The notes under the pieces were generated by a model that saw only the letters and a list, made by a program, of their open reading frames with translations, was not told where the DNA came from and did no database searches. Of a stretch of 64,000 nucleotides of DNA, positions 1 to 8,462 are shown one piece after another. Source of the DNA: Catellatospora tritici (lineage in GTDB: Bacteria > Actinomycetota > Actinomycetes > Mycobacteriales > Micromonosporaceae); assembly GCF_019083965.1 (NCBI RefSeq), contig NZ_JAHRCY010000004.1, forward strand, positions 327,236 to 391,235. Reading direction: 5' to 3'. Within the stretch, counting starts at the first letter, position 1, and each line of letters starts with the position of its first letter. Position numbers and translations under genes: made by a program.

Positions 1-15
1 CAGGTGTGAAATACA

Positions 16-49
16 GCGTGGGCGGGACCGCGACCCGGCCCGCCCACGC
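16..49. terminator. GC-rich hairpin, probable terminator of a gene left of the window
   Basis: An 11-bp perfect inverted repeat (GCGTGGGCGGG and its complement) encloses a 12-nt loop. No gene inside the window ends here on the plus strand. It may terminate a plus-strand gene entering from the left edge, for which an in-frame TGA at bases 7-9 is one possibility. That upstream gene cannot be verified. Confidence 0.45.
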
Positions 50-67
50 CGTCCTCTCACCGTGGCC

Positions 68-127
68 GCAGTTTCGGGGAAAGTGCCGGAATCTTGGCCC
101 GCTTTCGAGCAGTTTCCCCGAAACTGC
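68..127. repeat. Imperfect palindromic repeat, copy 1
   Basis: Perfect 15-bp arms (GCAGTTTCGGGGAAA at 68-82 and its complement at 113-127) enclose a 30-nt centre. The segment GGGGAAAGTGCCGGAAT and the closing TTTCCCCGA are nearly the same as in a second palindrome at 38637-38700, so the two look like members of one dispersed intergenic family. This copy sits at the 3' side of the minus-strand DJ-1/PfpI gene and may also act as its terminator. Confidence 0.65.
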
Positions 128-156
128 AGCCTCCGCCGCGGCGCAGCGGAGATCGA

Positions 157-702
157 CTAGTGCTTGAGTGAGTCGACGAGTTGGGCGCAGAAGGCGGGCA
201 GGTCGTCGGGCTTGCGGCTGCTGATCAGCGGGAACAGGCCGTTCGTGCACACGGCCAGTTCCTGGTCGGTCCAGTTCGCCCCGGCGTTGCGGTAGTCGGT
301 CGCCATGCTCGGCCATGACGTGATGGTGCGTCCGGTGACGGCGTCGACGTCGATGAGGATCCAGCCGCCGTGGCAGATCACCGCGACCGGTCCGCCGGTG
401 GCCAGGAAACCGCGCACGAACTCGCGCGCGGGCTCCTGCCAGCGCAGCAGATCGCCGTTGGCGACACCACCCGGCAGCACGAGGGCCCGGTACCGGGCCG
501 GATCGGCGTCACCGGCGGTCTCGTCGACGGCGAAGGCGTCGGCGGGCTCCAGGTGGTGATAGGCCTGCACCTTGCCCGGCTCGGGCGACACCAGGCGCGG
601 GGTCGCCCCGGCCTGCTCGACGGCTCGCCAGGGTTCGGTCAGCTCCGCCTGTTCGATGCCTTCCCGGCTCACCAGGAACGCCACCGCGAGTTCGCTGCTC
701 AC
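157..702 (-). CDS. DJ-1/PfpI family protein
   Basis: A 181-residue protein of the DJ-1/PfpI (class I glutamine amidotransferase-like) fold. The nucleophile elbow is visible as AVICHGGW, with the cysteine after a strand as in PfpI proteases, YhbO/YajL deglycases and general stress protein 18. The C-terminal half has the family-like stretch TGRTITSWPSM. I chose the GTG at 702 because GGAGGAGG lies six to eight bases upstream; a longer in-frame extension has no family similarity. Family members act on small aldehydes or as stress chaperones, and the exact activity here is not predictable. The gene stands alone. Confidence 0.85.
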   Translation of the reverse strand: MSSELAVAFLVSREGIEQAELTEPWRAVEQAGATPRLVSPEPGKVQAYHHLEPADAFAVDETAGDADPARYRALVLPGGVANGDLLRWQEPAREFVRGFLATGGPVAVICHGGWILIDVDAVTGRTITSWPSMATDYRNAGANWTDQELAVCTNGLFPLISSRKPDDLPAFCAQLVDSLKH

Positions 703-868
703 GGCACACCTCCTCCAACTGGTCCGACCGGTCTGATACCCCGTCGGCGGCCCGCCCCAAACCGGGCCGGAAGGCGGTGCTCGTCCCGGGTGACCTGCCG
801 CGGCGCGAGGACTGGCTGCGTCCAGGCCGGGCGCCGCCGCGCGCGGTCGGGCGTGCTCCGACCGTCGA

Positions 869-1282
869 TCAGCCGGGCGAGTGGGCGGCCAGGTGGCGGG
901 CGATCGACTCCAGCGCCTCGTCGAGCGCCTCCTGTATGCCCGGGTGGTCGTCGGCCGCGTCGATCTGGAGGCTGAGCAGGGTGTCCTGCCCACCGCTGCC
1001 GGTCATCTTGAGGGCGCCATGATAGGCGGAATGCTCCGGCGAGCCCCAGGTGATCTCGTGGGTGGCGTCGTCGGCGTGGAACCACGCCTGCCCGGAGACC
1101 CGCTCCTGCTCGCCGTCGCCGTCGGTGTCGACGGCCGCCGTGGTCTGCACCAGTTCGGGTCCGACCTGCCTGGCGGAGGTGATCTTCGGAAAGTACTCCG
1201 GGAGGTTGGCGGGGTCGGCGAGATAGGCGAACGCATCGGTCAGGTCATGGTCGATGCGCTTCTCGGCGTGGTAGGTCGTCAT
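869..1282 (-). CDS. SRPBCC/polyketide-cyclase-like protein
   Basis: A 137-residue soluble protein. It starts with a beta strand and helix pattern (TTYHAEKRIDHD, then AFAYLADPANLPEYFP) typical of START/SRPBCC ligand-binding folds, in which the segment LADPANLPEYFP is a hallmark of the polyketide cyclase/dehydrase subgroup. The C-terminal helix (IQEALDEALESIARHLA) is amphipathic and closes the cavity in this fold. The ATG at 1282 follows AAGGAG with good spacing. No catalytic residue can be assigned. The role could be binding of a lipid or hydrophobic metabolite. It is probably a single-gene unit. Confidence 0.8.
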   Translation of the reverse strand: MTTYHAEKRIDHDLTDAFAYLADPANLPEYFPKITSARQVGPELVQTTAAVDTDGDGEQERVSGQAWFHADDATHEITWGSPEHSAYHGALKMTGSGGQDTLLSLQIDAADDHPGIQEALDEALESIARHLAAHSPG

Positions 1283-1415
1283 GGCAACTCCTTCGGATCA
1301 TCCCGACCATAACCAGCATCGGCCGATTCCGTAGGTTTTATGGCTCAAGTTCCGGATCTGCGGAAGTCGCGCGGGGCCCTGCCGTATCGACGGCGAAACA
1401 GCCTGACCGGTTGAG

Positions 1416-1477
1416 CCGGATGTCCGTGCCGACCGGGCAGCGCACGGGAACGCATCCCGTTCGGCGTGGACATCCGG
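1416..1477 (-). terminator. Nested inverted repeats downstream of the hydrolase gene
   Basis: A 10-bp perfect pair (CCGGATGTCC at 1416-1425, complement at 1468-1477) encloses a smaller hairpin (ACGGGA at 1444-1449, complement at 1455-1460). It lies directly after the stop of the minus-strand hydrolase gene and probably serves as its transcription terminator. No U-tract is evident, as is common in actinobacteria. Confidence 0.45.
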
Positions 1478-1483
1478 TGGCGG

Positions 1484-2221
1484 TCAGCTCAGGTGCCGGG
1501 CGAGGAAGCGGACCGCGTCCCGCGTTTCGAACTCCGGAACGTCCCCGTGCCCACCCGGGTTGGCGTGCAGGGTCTTCTCCGTGGCGGCGAAGGCGTCGAA
1601 CAGCGCCAGGGCCTTCTGTCGTGGCACGCGCTCGTCGTCCCACTGCATCACGAACCGCACCGGGACCGTGATCCGAGCAGCGGGCTCGGCCAGCCCCAGC
1701 GCGCCGAACAGGCCCAGCACCGCGGCGCGGATGCGCGGTTCGGCCGCGACCAGCGGGACGCCCAGCCCGCAGCCCAGCGACATGCCCAGGTAGCCGACGG
1801 GTCCGCCGCCGACGCGGTCGAGTTCGGCGACCGCGTCCAGAACCGAACGCCGCTGCGGGACCGACCGCTCGGCCAGCATGGTGTGCAGCCCGGCGACCAG
1901 CTCGAACATGGGCTCGCCCGCCGCCGCGCGGGTCCGCATGTCAGTGAAGGCCCGATCCAGCTCGGGGGTCCTGGGTTGGTCCCCGTGGCCTGGAGCGTCG
2001 ATCGCCACCGCGGCGAAGCCGAGTTCGGTGACGAAGTCGCGGGCACCGGCCACCACCCGCGGAGACGTCTTGTGCTGCCCACCCCCGTGTCCGATCAGGA
2101 CCAGAGGCCGGGGACCGGTGGCGGCCTCGGGCGTCCACAGCACGCCGGGGATCTCGCCGAGACTGAAACGCTGTTCGACGACACCGTCCGACGACGTCGA
2201 GGAGGTGATGTTGAGGCGCAT
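1484..2221 (-). CDS. Alpha/beta hydrolase (dienelactone hydrolase-like)
   Basis: A 245-residue alpha/beta hydrolase. The oxyanion region is LIGHGGGQHK. The nucleophile elbow GMSLG lies near residue 150, the acid is probably in QWDDERVP, and the catalytic histidine lies in NPGGHGDVP, which is a complete Ser-Asp-His triad. The layout resembles dienelactone-hydrolase and acyl-peptidase-like esterases. I placed the start at the ATG at 2221 because GGAAGGG precedes it by ten bases; an in-frame GTG nine bases earlier is too close to that site. The substrate is unknown. It is a single gene, divergent from the DUF1800 gene. Confidence 0.85.
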   Translation of the reverse strand: MRLNITSSTSSDGVVEQRFSLGEIPGVLWTPEAATGPRPLVLIGHGGGQHKTSPRVVAGARDFVTELGFAAVAIDAPGHGDQPRTPELDRAFTDMRTRAAAGEPMFELVAGLHTMLAERSVPQRRSVLDAVAELDRVGGGPVGYLGMSLGCGLGVPLVAAEPRIRAAVLGLFGALGLAEPAARITVPVRFVMQWDDERVPRQKALALFDAFAATEKTLHANPGGHGDVPEFETRDAVRFLARHLS

Positions 2222-2393
2222 GGCGTCCACACCCTTCCAGGTGCTTGCGCGGCACCGTCCCCCGCCCGGCCACCGAGCCGATCGGATCGTGCTGCCCCGT
2301 CAGGGCCGCGCCGTCGTTCTCGTTCACCCGCGTTTTCTGACAGTTCTTACACTCCCCGTACCTCGTGGGCGGGCCAACCGCCCGGCATCTGGG

Positions 2394-2399
2394 TACCTT
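2394..2399 (+). promoter_or_regulatory. -10 element of a probable leaderless transcript
   Basis: TACCTT ends seven bases before the ATG at 2407, and no Shine-Dalgarno sequence is present. A TANNNT box at this spacing, so that transcription begins at the start codon, is the usual signature of leaderless mRNAs in actinobacteria. Confidence 0.5.
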
Positions 2400-2406
2400 G
2401 AGCGCC

Positions 2407-3708
2407 ATGGCAGACCGGAACCTGGCCGCGCACCTGCTGCGCCGGGCGACCTTCGGACCGACCGCGGCCGAGATCGACGCGGCCGCCGGGCGCGCCTACC
2501 GCGATGTGGTGGCCGACCTCGTGACCCCGGTGGGCCCTGACGCGGCTCAGCCGTTGCCCGTCTTCGCCGAAGACCCCTACTTCGGCCGCACCGAGAAGCT
2601 GACCCGCGAGCAGCGTGCGGCGGCCCGGCGGGCGGCCCGCGAACAGCTGACCCGCCTGTCCGAGGCGTGGCTGGCGCGGATGGCGCGCACCGACCACCGG
2701 CTGGCCGAGAAGCTGGTGTTCTTCTGGCACGGCCACTGGGCCACCAGCGCGCAGAAGGTCCAGTCCGCGACCCTGATGGGCCGACAGCTGCAGACCTTCC
2801 GGGTGTACGGCCGCGGCGACTTCGCTGTGTTCGCCAAGGCGATGCTGCGTGACCCGGCGCTGATCCTCTGGCTCGACGGGCAGCGCAACACCGTTAAGGG
2901 ACCCAATGAGAACCTGGCCCGTGAGCTGATGGAGTTGTTCACTCTCGGCGTCGGCGCGTACACCGAGAAGGACGTCAAGGCCGCGGCGCGGGCGCTGACC
3001 GGCTGGACGCTCGACCGGGCGCGGGGCGCCGCGGTGTTCCAGGCCAACCGCCACGCCAAGGGCGACCAGACCGTCGTCGGCGGGACCGCCCACGACGCGG
3101 ATTCCCTGGTCGACGTGCTGTTGGCCCAGCCCGAACACCCGGTGTTCCTCGCCTCCCGGCTGTGGTTCCGGTTCGGCTCGGGCGAGCCGTTGCCGGAGAC
3201 CACCCGGGACGCGATGGTCGCCGCGTACGGCGTCGGCCGCGACGTGAGCGCCATGCTGACCGCGATGCTCCTCGACGAGCGGTTCATGGCCGCCCGTGGG
3301 CAACTGGTCAAGCAGCCGGTCGAGTGGGCCGTCGGCGCGCTGCGGCAGCTCGGCGTCGCTCCCACCGGCAAGTCCGCCACCGCGCTGCTCAACGGGATCC
3401 GCCGGATGGGCCAGGTGCCGCTGCGCCCGCCCAGCGTCGGTGGCTGGCCGTCCGGGGCGGCTTGGCTGACCACCTCGTCGCTGCAGACGCGGATGAAGGC
3501 GGCCGCGGCGCTGGCCGCCGCCGTCCCCGAGCCGAACCTGGCCGCGCTGGCCAAGGGAAACGCCGACGCGAAGGTGGATGCCGTCGGTCGGCTGCTCGCG
3601 GTCGACGCGTGGACCGCCCGGACCCGGGCGGCGCTGGTCGAAGCGGCCGCCCGGCCACCGCGCCTGGTCACTCTCGCGCTGATCAGCCCCGAGTACGCGG
3701 TCCACTGA
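2407..3708 (+). CDS. DUF1800 family protein
   Basis: A 433-residue protein matching the DUF1800 (PF08811) family. Characteristic segments are the N-terminal HLLRRATFGPT, the central FFWHGHW, and NENLARELMELFTLG followed by YTEKDVKAAARALTGW. Function in the family is unknown. DUF1800 genes are regularly followed by DUF1501 genes, as here: the next gene starts 12 bases downstream and its ribosome-binding site overlaps this stop codon. No signal peptide is visible. It is probably co-exported or works in the cytoplasm with the Tat-exported partner. The start was chosen at 2407; an earlier in-frame GTG at 2365 lacks support. Confidence 0.88.
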   Translation: MADRNLAAHLLRRATFGPTAAEIDAAAGRAYRDVVADLVTPVGPDAAQPLPVFAEDPYFGRTEKLTREQRAAARRAAREQLTRLSEAWLARMARTDHRLAEKLVFFWHGHWATSAQKVQSATLMGRQLQTFRVYGRGDFAVFAKAMLRDPALILWLDGQRNTVKGPNENLARELMELFTLGVGAYTEKDVKAAARALTGWTLDRARGAAVFQANRHAKGDQTVVGGTAHDADSLVDVLLAQPEHPVFLASRLWFRFGSGEPLPETTRDAMVAAYGVGRDVSAMLTAMLLDERFMAARGQLVKQPVEWAVGALRQLGVAPTGKSATALLNGIRRMGQVPLRPPSVGGWPSGAAWLTTSSLQTRMKAAAALAAAVPEPNLAALAKGNADAKVDAVGRLLAVDAWTARTRAALVEAAARPPRLVTLALISPEYAVH

Positions 3709-3719
3709 GGAGGAGACCC

Positions 3720-4970
3720 ATGGACGCCGTCACCCGTCGCAAGTTCCTGATCACCTCCGGCGTGGTCGGGGGAGCCGCCCTGGTCGCCGGGGCCGGGGCC
3801 TACACGCTGCACGACATCCTCGCCACCGCCGACCACCCGTCGGCCGGGCCCGGTGACCGGACGCTGGTGCTGGTCACCCTGTACGGCGGCAACGACGGCC
3901 TGGCCACCGTCATCCCGTACGCCGACCGCGCCTACCGCGACGCCCGCGCCGACCTCGCCTACGACGGCACCGAAGTGCTCCAGCTCGACGCCGAGACCGG
4001 CCTCAACCCCGGTCTGAAGGGCCTGAAGGCGCGCTACGACCGCAAGCAGCTGGTCATCGTGCGCGGCGTCGGCTACCCCAAGCCCGACCGCAGCCACTTC
4101 CGGTCGATGGACATCTGGCAGACCGCCAACCCGGTGCGCCCGGCCGACACCGGCTGGCTCGGCCGCTGGCTCGACCACGCCGGACGCGACCCGCGCTCGG
4201 CGATCTCGCTGGAGCCGGTGCTGCCGCCGGTGCTGGCCGGGGCGAACTGCGCCGGTGCGGCGGTGCCGCTGGGTGGGGTGAGCGTGCCCAAGTCCGTCAC
4301 CGCCGCCGACCTCAAGGCGCTGGGTGCGGCGTCGGCCGGGGAGCCGGTGCTACAGGCACGGGCGGCGGCCTGCTTCGCCGACCTGATCAGCGTCGACAAG
4401 CTTGTCACCGACGCGATGGACGCCGATGACGACGACGCCGACCACGGCGACGACCCGGCCACCGGCACCGGCGGCGCGCAGGCCACCCTGCAGGCGCAGC
4501 TGGGCATGGTCGCCGCCTGCGTCGAGGCGGGCGTGATGACGAGGGTGTTCTCGGTCTCGCAGGGCGGGTTCGACTTCCACGCCGGGGAGCGGACCGGCCA
4601 GGAGACTCAGCTTCGCACGGTCGACGCCGCTGTCAGCGGGTTCCTGGACCGGATGGCCCGCACCGAACGCGGCCGCAAGGTCGTCGTGGTGATCTACTCG
4701 GAGTTCGGCCGTCGGGTGCGCGCCAACTCCGCCGACGGCACGGACCACGGCACCGCCTCCAACGTGCTGATCGCCGGGCCGTCGGTGCGGGGTGGCCGCC
4801 TCGTCGGCGACCAGCCGAGCCTCACCGACCTCGACGACGGCGACCTCAAGTTCCACACCGACTTCCGTGACGTGTACGCCGCGATCCTGACCGACGTGCT
4901 CGGCGCCGACCCCGGCCCGGTGCTCGACGGGTGGCCGGGCAGGCTTGACGGTCTGCTGCTGAGCGCCTGA
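3720..4970 (+). CDS. DUF1501 family protein with Tat signal
   Basis: A 416-residue protein of the DUF1501 (PF07394) family, which shares the alkaline-phosphatase/sulfatase-like fold. The N-terminus has a twin-arginine motif (VTRRKFLI) and a hydrophobic stretch ending in alanines and glycines, so export by the Tat system is expected. Family signatures include LVTLYGGNDGL near residue 50, RSHFRSMDIWQT, and EFGRRVRANSADGTDHG near the C-terminus. An acidic low-complexity insert (DADDDDADHGDD) sits in the middle. The strong GGAGGAG site before 3720 overlaps the stop of the DUF1800 gene, so the two are cotranscribed. The biochemical role of the pair is unknown. Confidence 0.9.
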   Translation: MDAVTRRKFLITSGVVGGAALVAGAGAYTLHDILATADHPSAGPGDRTLVLVTLYGGNDGLATVIPYADRAYRDARADLAYDGTEVLQLDAETGLNPGLKGLKARYDRKQLVIVRGVGYPKPDRSHFRSMDIWQTANPVRPADTGWLGRWLDHAGRDPRSAISLEPVLPPVLAGANCAGAAVPLGGVSVPKSVTAADLKALGAASAGEPVLQARAAACFADLISVDKLVTDAMDADDDDADHGDDPATGTGGAQATLQAQLGMVAACVEAGVMTRVFSVSQGGFDFHAGERTGQETQLRTVDAAVSGFLDRMARTERGRKVVVVIYSEFGRRVRANSADGTDHGTASNVLIAGPSVRGGRLVGDQPSLTDLDDGDLKFHTDFRDVYAAILTDVLGADPGPVLDGWPGRLDGLLLSA

Positions 4971-5059
4971 CCTCAATTGTCCGAACCGGACCGGCGTGGG
5001 TGCGCTGGCGGCGCCCCGTTAGGGTGCGGATAGGTGTACGGCTATCCGATGAGGCGGAC

Positions 5060-5494
5060 ATGGCGGCGGACTCCGGCGACTCCAGCGGCAACGGCATCTT
5101 CTGGTTCCTCGGGTTCGTGGTCCTGCTCATGTGCGTCGGCACCCCGCTGTACGTCGTCTACCGCAACCACACCGACAAGGCGGCGAAGGAGGGCATGACC
5201 GTAGCCGCGACGGCGTACCTCGACGCGCTGCGCGAGGGGAAGTACGACGCCGCCTACCAGTGGGTCTGTGGCAGCGAGCGCAAGAAGTACACCCTCGACA
5301 AATGGCGTCCCCGACACGACCATCCCGCCGTCACCGGCTACCGGATCGTGAAGCCGCGGGTCGAGGACGTCAACGACGCGGGGACGCTCTACTACGTCGA
5401 CACCGAGATCACCTACGCCGACGGGGAGACCGTGCCGAAGACCCTGTTCCTGTCCGACGAGCGCGCGGGCTGGCGCGTCTGCTACACCGGCTGA
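5060..5494 (+). CDS. Single-pass membrane protein, DUF4878-like
   Basis: A 144-residue protein with one N-terminal transmembrane helix (IFWFLGFVVLLMCVG) and an extracytoplasmic domain. That domain begins with AATAYLDALREGKYDAAYQ and resembles the NTF2-like lumazine-binding/DUF4878 fold, found in many actinobacterial lipoproteins and membrane-anchored proteins. Two cysteines (VCG and the C-terminal VCYTG) could form a disulfide. I took the ATG at 5060 because GAGG precedes it by five bases and a TAGGGT -10-like box lies at 5020-5025. No function can be assigned. Confidence 0.7.
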   Translation: MAADSGDSSGNGIFWFLGFVVLLMCVGTPLYVVYRNHTDKAAKEGMTVAATAYLDALREGKYDAAYQWVCGSERKKYTLDKWRPRHDHPAVTGYRIVKPRVEDVNDAGTLYYVDTEITYADGETVPKTLFLSDERAGWRVCYTG

Positions 5495-5578
5495 GGATGG
5501 ACCACTCATCCGACGGCCGGTAGTACGACGTCAGGCGATCTTCACCTGAGCGCGGATCAGCCGAACGTCGCTTTCCCG

Positions 5579-5614
5579 CGCGGCGGCGCCCCTGGTCCCG
5601 GGGCGTTCGCCGCG
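5579..5614. terminator. GC-rich hairpin
   Basis: Arms CGCGGCG (5579-5585) with CGCCGCG (5608-5614) and CGCCCC (5587-5592) with GGGGCG (5600-5605) form a stem of 13 pairs with a small internal loop. It is likely a terminator separating the membrane protein gene from the following secreted protein gene. Confidence 0.5.
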
Positions 5615-5696
5615 TGTTCACGTACCGGTCGCCGAGGTGGCGCAGGCTGCGCGAGGAACACCGCCCACTTCGCAGCCCTGGTGACAAGGATCCACA

Positions 5697-8399
5697 TTGC
5701 GTACACATCGGCGTGACAAGCGACGACTCGCCCTGGCCACGCTCGCGGCCATGTCCTGCCTGCTGATCGGGGTGCCCGCCGCGGCCGACGACCCGGCCGC
5801 GGTGCGCGTCAACGAGGTCGAGTCCAGCGGCGGCAGCCCCGGCGACTGGGTGGAGCTGTTCAACGCGGGCACCGGCACGGTCGACCTGTCCGGCTGGATC
5901 GTCCGCGACAACGACGACACCCACACCTTCACGGTGCCCGCCGGGACGACCCTGGCCGCGGGCGCCTACCTGGCCCTGGATGTCGAGACCGCATACGGGC
6001 TGGGCGGCGCGGACTCGGCGCGCCTGTACCTGCCCGACGGTATGACGCTGATCGACTCCTACGCGTGGACCGCGCACGCGGCCACGACGTACGGCCGCTG
6101 CCCGGACGGCACGGGTGCGGTCAAGGCCACCACCGCCTCGACCAAGGGTGCCGCCAACGACTGCAGCAGCCCGGTGCGGGTCAATGAGGTGGAGTCGAGC
6201 GGTGGCAGCCCCGGCGACTGGGTGGAGCTGTTCAACGGGGGCGCCACAGCCGCCGACCTGTCCGGTTGGATCGTGCGGGACAACGACGACACGCACACGT
6301 TCACGGTCCCGGCCGGGACGTCGATCGCGGCCGGTGGCTTCCTGGCCCTGGACGTGGAGTCGGCGTACGGCCTCGGCGGTGCGGATTCGGCGCGGTTGTT
6401 CCTGCCCGACGGTGTGACGCTGGTGGACTCGTACACGTGGACCGCGCACGCCACCACGACCTACGGCCGCTGCCCCGACGCCACCGGCGCCTTCGCGGCC
6501 ACGACCGCCCCGACCAAGGGCAGCGCCAACGCCTGCGCCGGGCAGACCCCTGCGTCGACCTGGCCGGGCGGCAGCGCGGTGGCGACCGCCGACGCGGCCG
6601 ACGTGTTCGGCGGTAACATGAGCGGCCTGGCCTACCAGGGCTCGGGTGTGCTGTGGGCGGTCAAGAACGGTCCGGGCACGCTATACCGCCTGGTCCGCGA
6701 CGGCGCGAACTGGACCCCGGACCCGACCGACGGCTGGGCGTCGGGCAAGGCGCTGCACTACGCCGACGGCACCGGTGACCTCGACTCCGAGGGCGTGGCC
6801 CTGTCCGGGGCAGGCCCGGCGGGCGGGGTTTACGTGGCGACCGAGCGCGACAACGCCGCGAGCGGCGTGAGCCTGCCGAAGATCGTCCGCTTCGACGTCG
6901 GCGGCACCGGCAGCAGCCTCGACGCGACGGCGGAGTGGAACCTGACCGCCGACCTGCCCACCGTGGGCGCCAACGCGGGGCTGGAGGGCATCACCTGGAT
7001 TCCGGACTCCTATCTGGTCGCGGGCGGGTTCCGGGACGAGCGGACGGGTTCGGCGTACCGGCCCGCCGACTACCCGGGCCACGGTGACGGCCTGTTCTTC
7101 GTCGGGCTGGAGGCCAACGGCTCGGTCTACGCCTACGCGCTGGACCAGGCCGGTGGCGCCTACACCCGGGTGGCGACCTTCGCCAGCGGGTTCCCGGGCG
7201 TGATGGACCTGGTGTTCGAGCCGGAGACCGGGCTGCTGTGGACGGTCTGCGACGACACCTGCCACGGCCGCACCGCCACGTTCGACCTCGACGCACAGGG
7301 CAGGTTCGCGGCCACGGCCGTCTACGAGCGCCCAGCGGGCATGCCCGACTACAACAACGAGGGCTTCACGATCGCGCCGCAGTCGGAGTGCGTCGCCGGG
7401 TTCAAGGCCGGGTACTGGTCCGACGACACCAACGACGGCGGCCACGCGCTGCGTGCCGGTACCCTGCCCTGCACCGACCTCGACGCCGACGACGACGGCA
7501 TCCTCGACGCCGTCGACCCGGCCCCGACCGACCCGGCCAACGCGACGTTCGCCGACGCGGCCACCTCGGGCCGGATCGTCGATGCGGGCGGCCGCCAGGT
7601 CACCGTCGCCGACGCGGCCGCCCCGGCGGGCGTACGGGTCGACGTCGGCGCGGGCACCCGGCCGGTCCGGATCCAGCTCACCGGCAGCGCCGCGACGATC
7701 AGCCTCGGCCAGGGCGCCTACGTGCTGACCGGCACCGGCGTGGCCGTGCGCGACGGCGAGCCAGCCGTCGTCGCGGTCACGGTGAAGGCGGTCCCGGTCG
7801 AGCTGACCGTCGGGCTCGGCGGCTCGGTCGTGTTCACCGAGACGACCTCCGGCGCGACCGTGACGGGGTTGACCGGCATCGGCTCGACCGGCCCGGTCAC
7901 CGTACGGGCCACCACGATGGCCGCCGACGCGTGCACCGGCATCGCGGTGCGCGCGGTCATCGTGGGCAGCACCGCCAACGAGGTGATCGACGGCAGCACC
8001 GGTGCGGACCTGATCGTCGGGGTGGGTGGCAACGACGTCGTCAATGGCAACGGCGGCGACGACTGCGTGGCCACCGGGTCCGGCAACGACGTCATCACCA
8101 CGGCCGGCGGGTCGGACTGGATCGACGCGGGCAACGGCAACAACGTGGTCCGGGCCGGATCCGGCGCGAACACCGTGCGGACCGGGTCGGGCAACGACAC
8201 GGTGACCACCGGGGACGGCGCTGACATCATCGACGCGGGCAACGGCAACAACAGCGTGAACGCGGGGGCGGGCGACGACCGTATCGTCACCGGCACCGGC
8301 AACGACGCCGTGGACTGCGGCGCGGGAGCCGACGCGGCCTTCGCCGGGCGTGGCAACAACGCCAACGCGGGCGGCCGCTGCGAGACGTTCGGGGTGTAG
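5697..8399 (+). CDS. Secreted multidomain protein: two lamin-tail domains, esterase-like propeller, RTX-type repeats
   Basis: A 900-residue secreted protein. The order is: signal peptide (LALATLAAMSCLLIGVPAAA); two nearly identical lamin-tail domains, each beginning VRVNEVESSGGSPGDWVELF and ending in a cysteine-containing segment; a phytase-like/esterase-like beta-propeller from about residue 285 to 590 (SGLAYQGSGVLWAVKNG, then NNEGFTIAP); a calcium-type DLDADDDGILDAVDPAPTD loop; a beta-sandwich; and about 120 residues of RTX-like nonapeptides (GGNDVVNGNGGDD and similar). It starts at a TTG preceded by AAGGA. The duplicated lamin domains suggest recent tandem duplication. It probably acts on the cell surface or outside the cell and binds calcium. 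The substrate is unknown. Confidence 0.85.
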   Translation: MRTHRRDKRRLALATLAAMSCLLIGVPAAADDPAAVRVNEVESSGGSPGDWVELFNAGTGTVDLSGWIVRDNDDTHTFTVPAGTTLAAGAYLALDVETAYGLGGADSARLYLPDGMTLIDSYAWTAHAATTYGRCPDGTGAVKATTASTKGAANDCSSPVRVNEVESSGGSPGDWVELFNGGATAADLSGWIVRDNDDTHTFTVPAGTSIAAGGFLALDVESAYGLGGADSARLFLPDGVTLVDSYTWTAHATTTYGRCPDATGAFAATTAPTKGSANACAGQTPASTWPGGSAVATADAADVFGGNMSGLAYQGSGVLWAVKNGPGTLYRLVRDGANWTPDPTDGWASGKALHYADGTGDLDSEGVALSGAGPAGGVYVATERDNAASGVSLPKIVRFDVGGTGSSLDATAEWNLTADLPTVGANAGLEGITWIPDSYLVAGGFRDERTGSAYRPADYPGHGDGLFFVGLEANGSVYAYALDQAGGAYTRVATFASGFPGVMDLVFEPETGLLWTVCDDTCHGRTATFDLDAQGRFAATAVYERPAGMPDYNNEGFTIAPQSECVAGFKAGYWSDDTNDGGHALRAGTLPCTDLDADDDGILDAVDPAPTDPANATFADAATSGRIVDAGGRQVTVADAAAPAGVRVDVGAGTRPVRIQLTGSAATISLGQGAYVLTGTGVAVRDGEPAVVAVTVKAVPVELTVGLGGSVVFTETTSGATVTGLTGIGSTGPVTVRATTMAADACTGIAVRAVIVGSTANEVIDGSTGADLIVGVGGNDVVNGNGGDDCVATGSGNDVITTAGGSDWIDAGNGNNVVRAGSGANTVRTGSGNDTVTTGDGADIIDAGNGNNSVNAGAGDDRIVTGTGNDAVDCGAGADAAFAGRGNNANAGGRCETFGV

Positions 8400-8414
8400 C
8401 CCGTATCTGAAACC

Positions 8415-8444
8415 GACGGGGGTCCGGTTCGCCGGGCCCCCGTC
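8415..8444. terminator. Bidirectional hairpin terminator with TTCG loop
   Basis: A 13-bp stem with one G-U type mismatch (8415-8427 with 8432-8444) closes a TTCG tetraloop. It lies between the convergent lamin-tail/RTX gene and the DUF4386 gene, and can serve both. Confidence 0.8.
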
Positions 8445-8462
8445 GTCGTCCCGCGTACTCGC

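Noticed and set aside
2347..4178. Long open frames antisense to the DUF1800/DUF1501 genes
   Set aside because: They are mirror frames created by the extreme third-base G/C bias of the real plus-strand genes. They have repetitive Gly/Arg/Val-rich composition and no recognisable domain.
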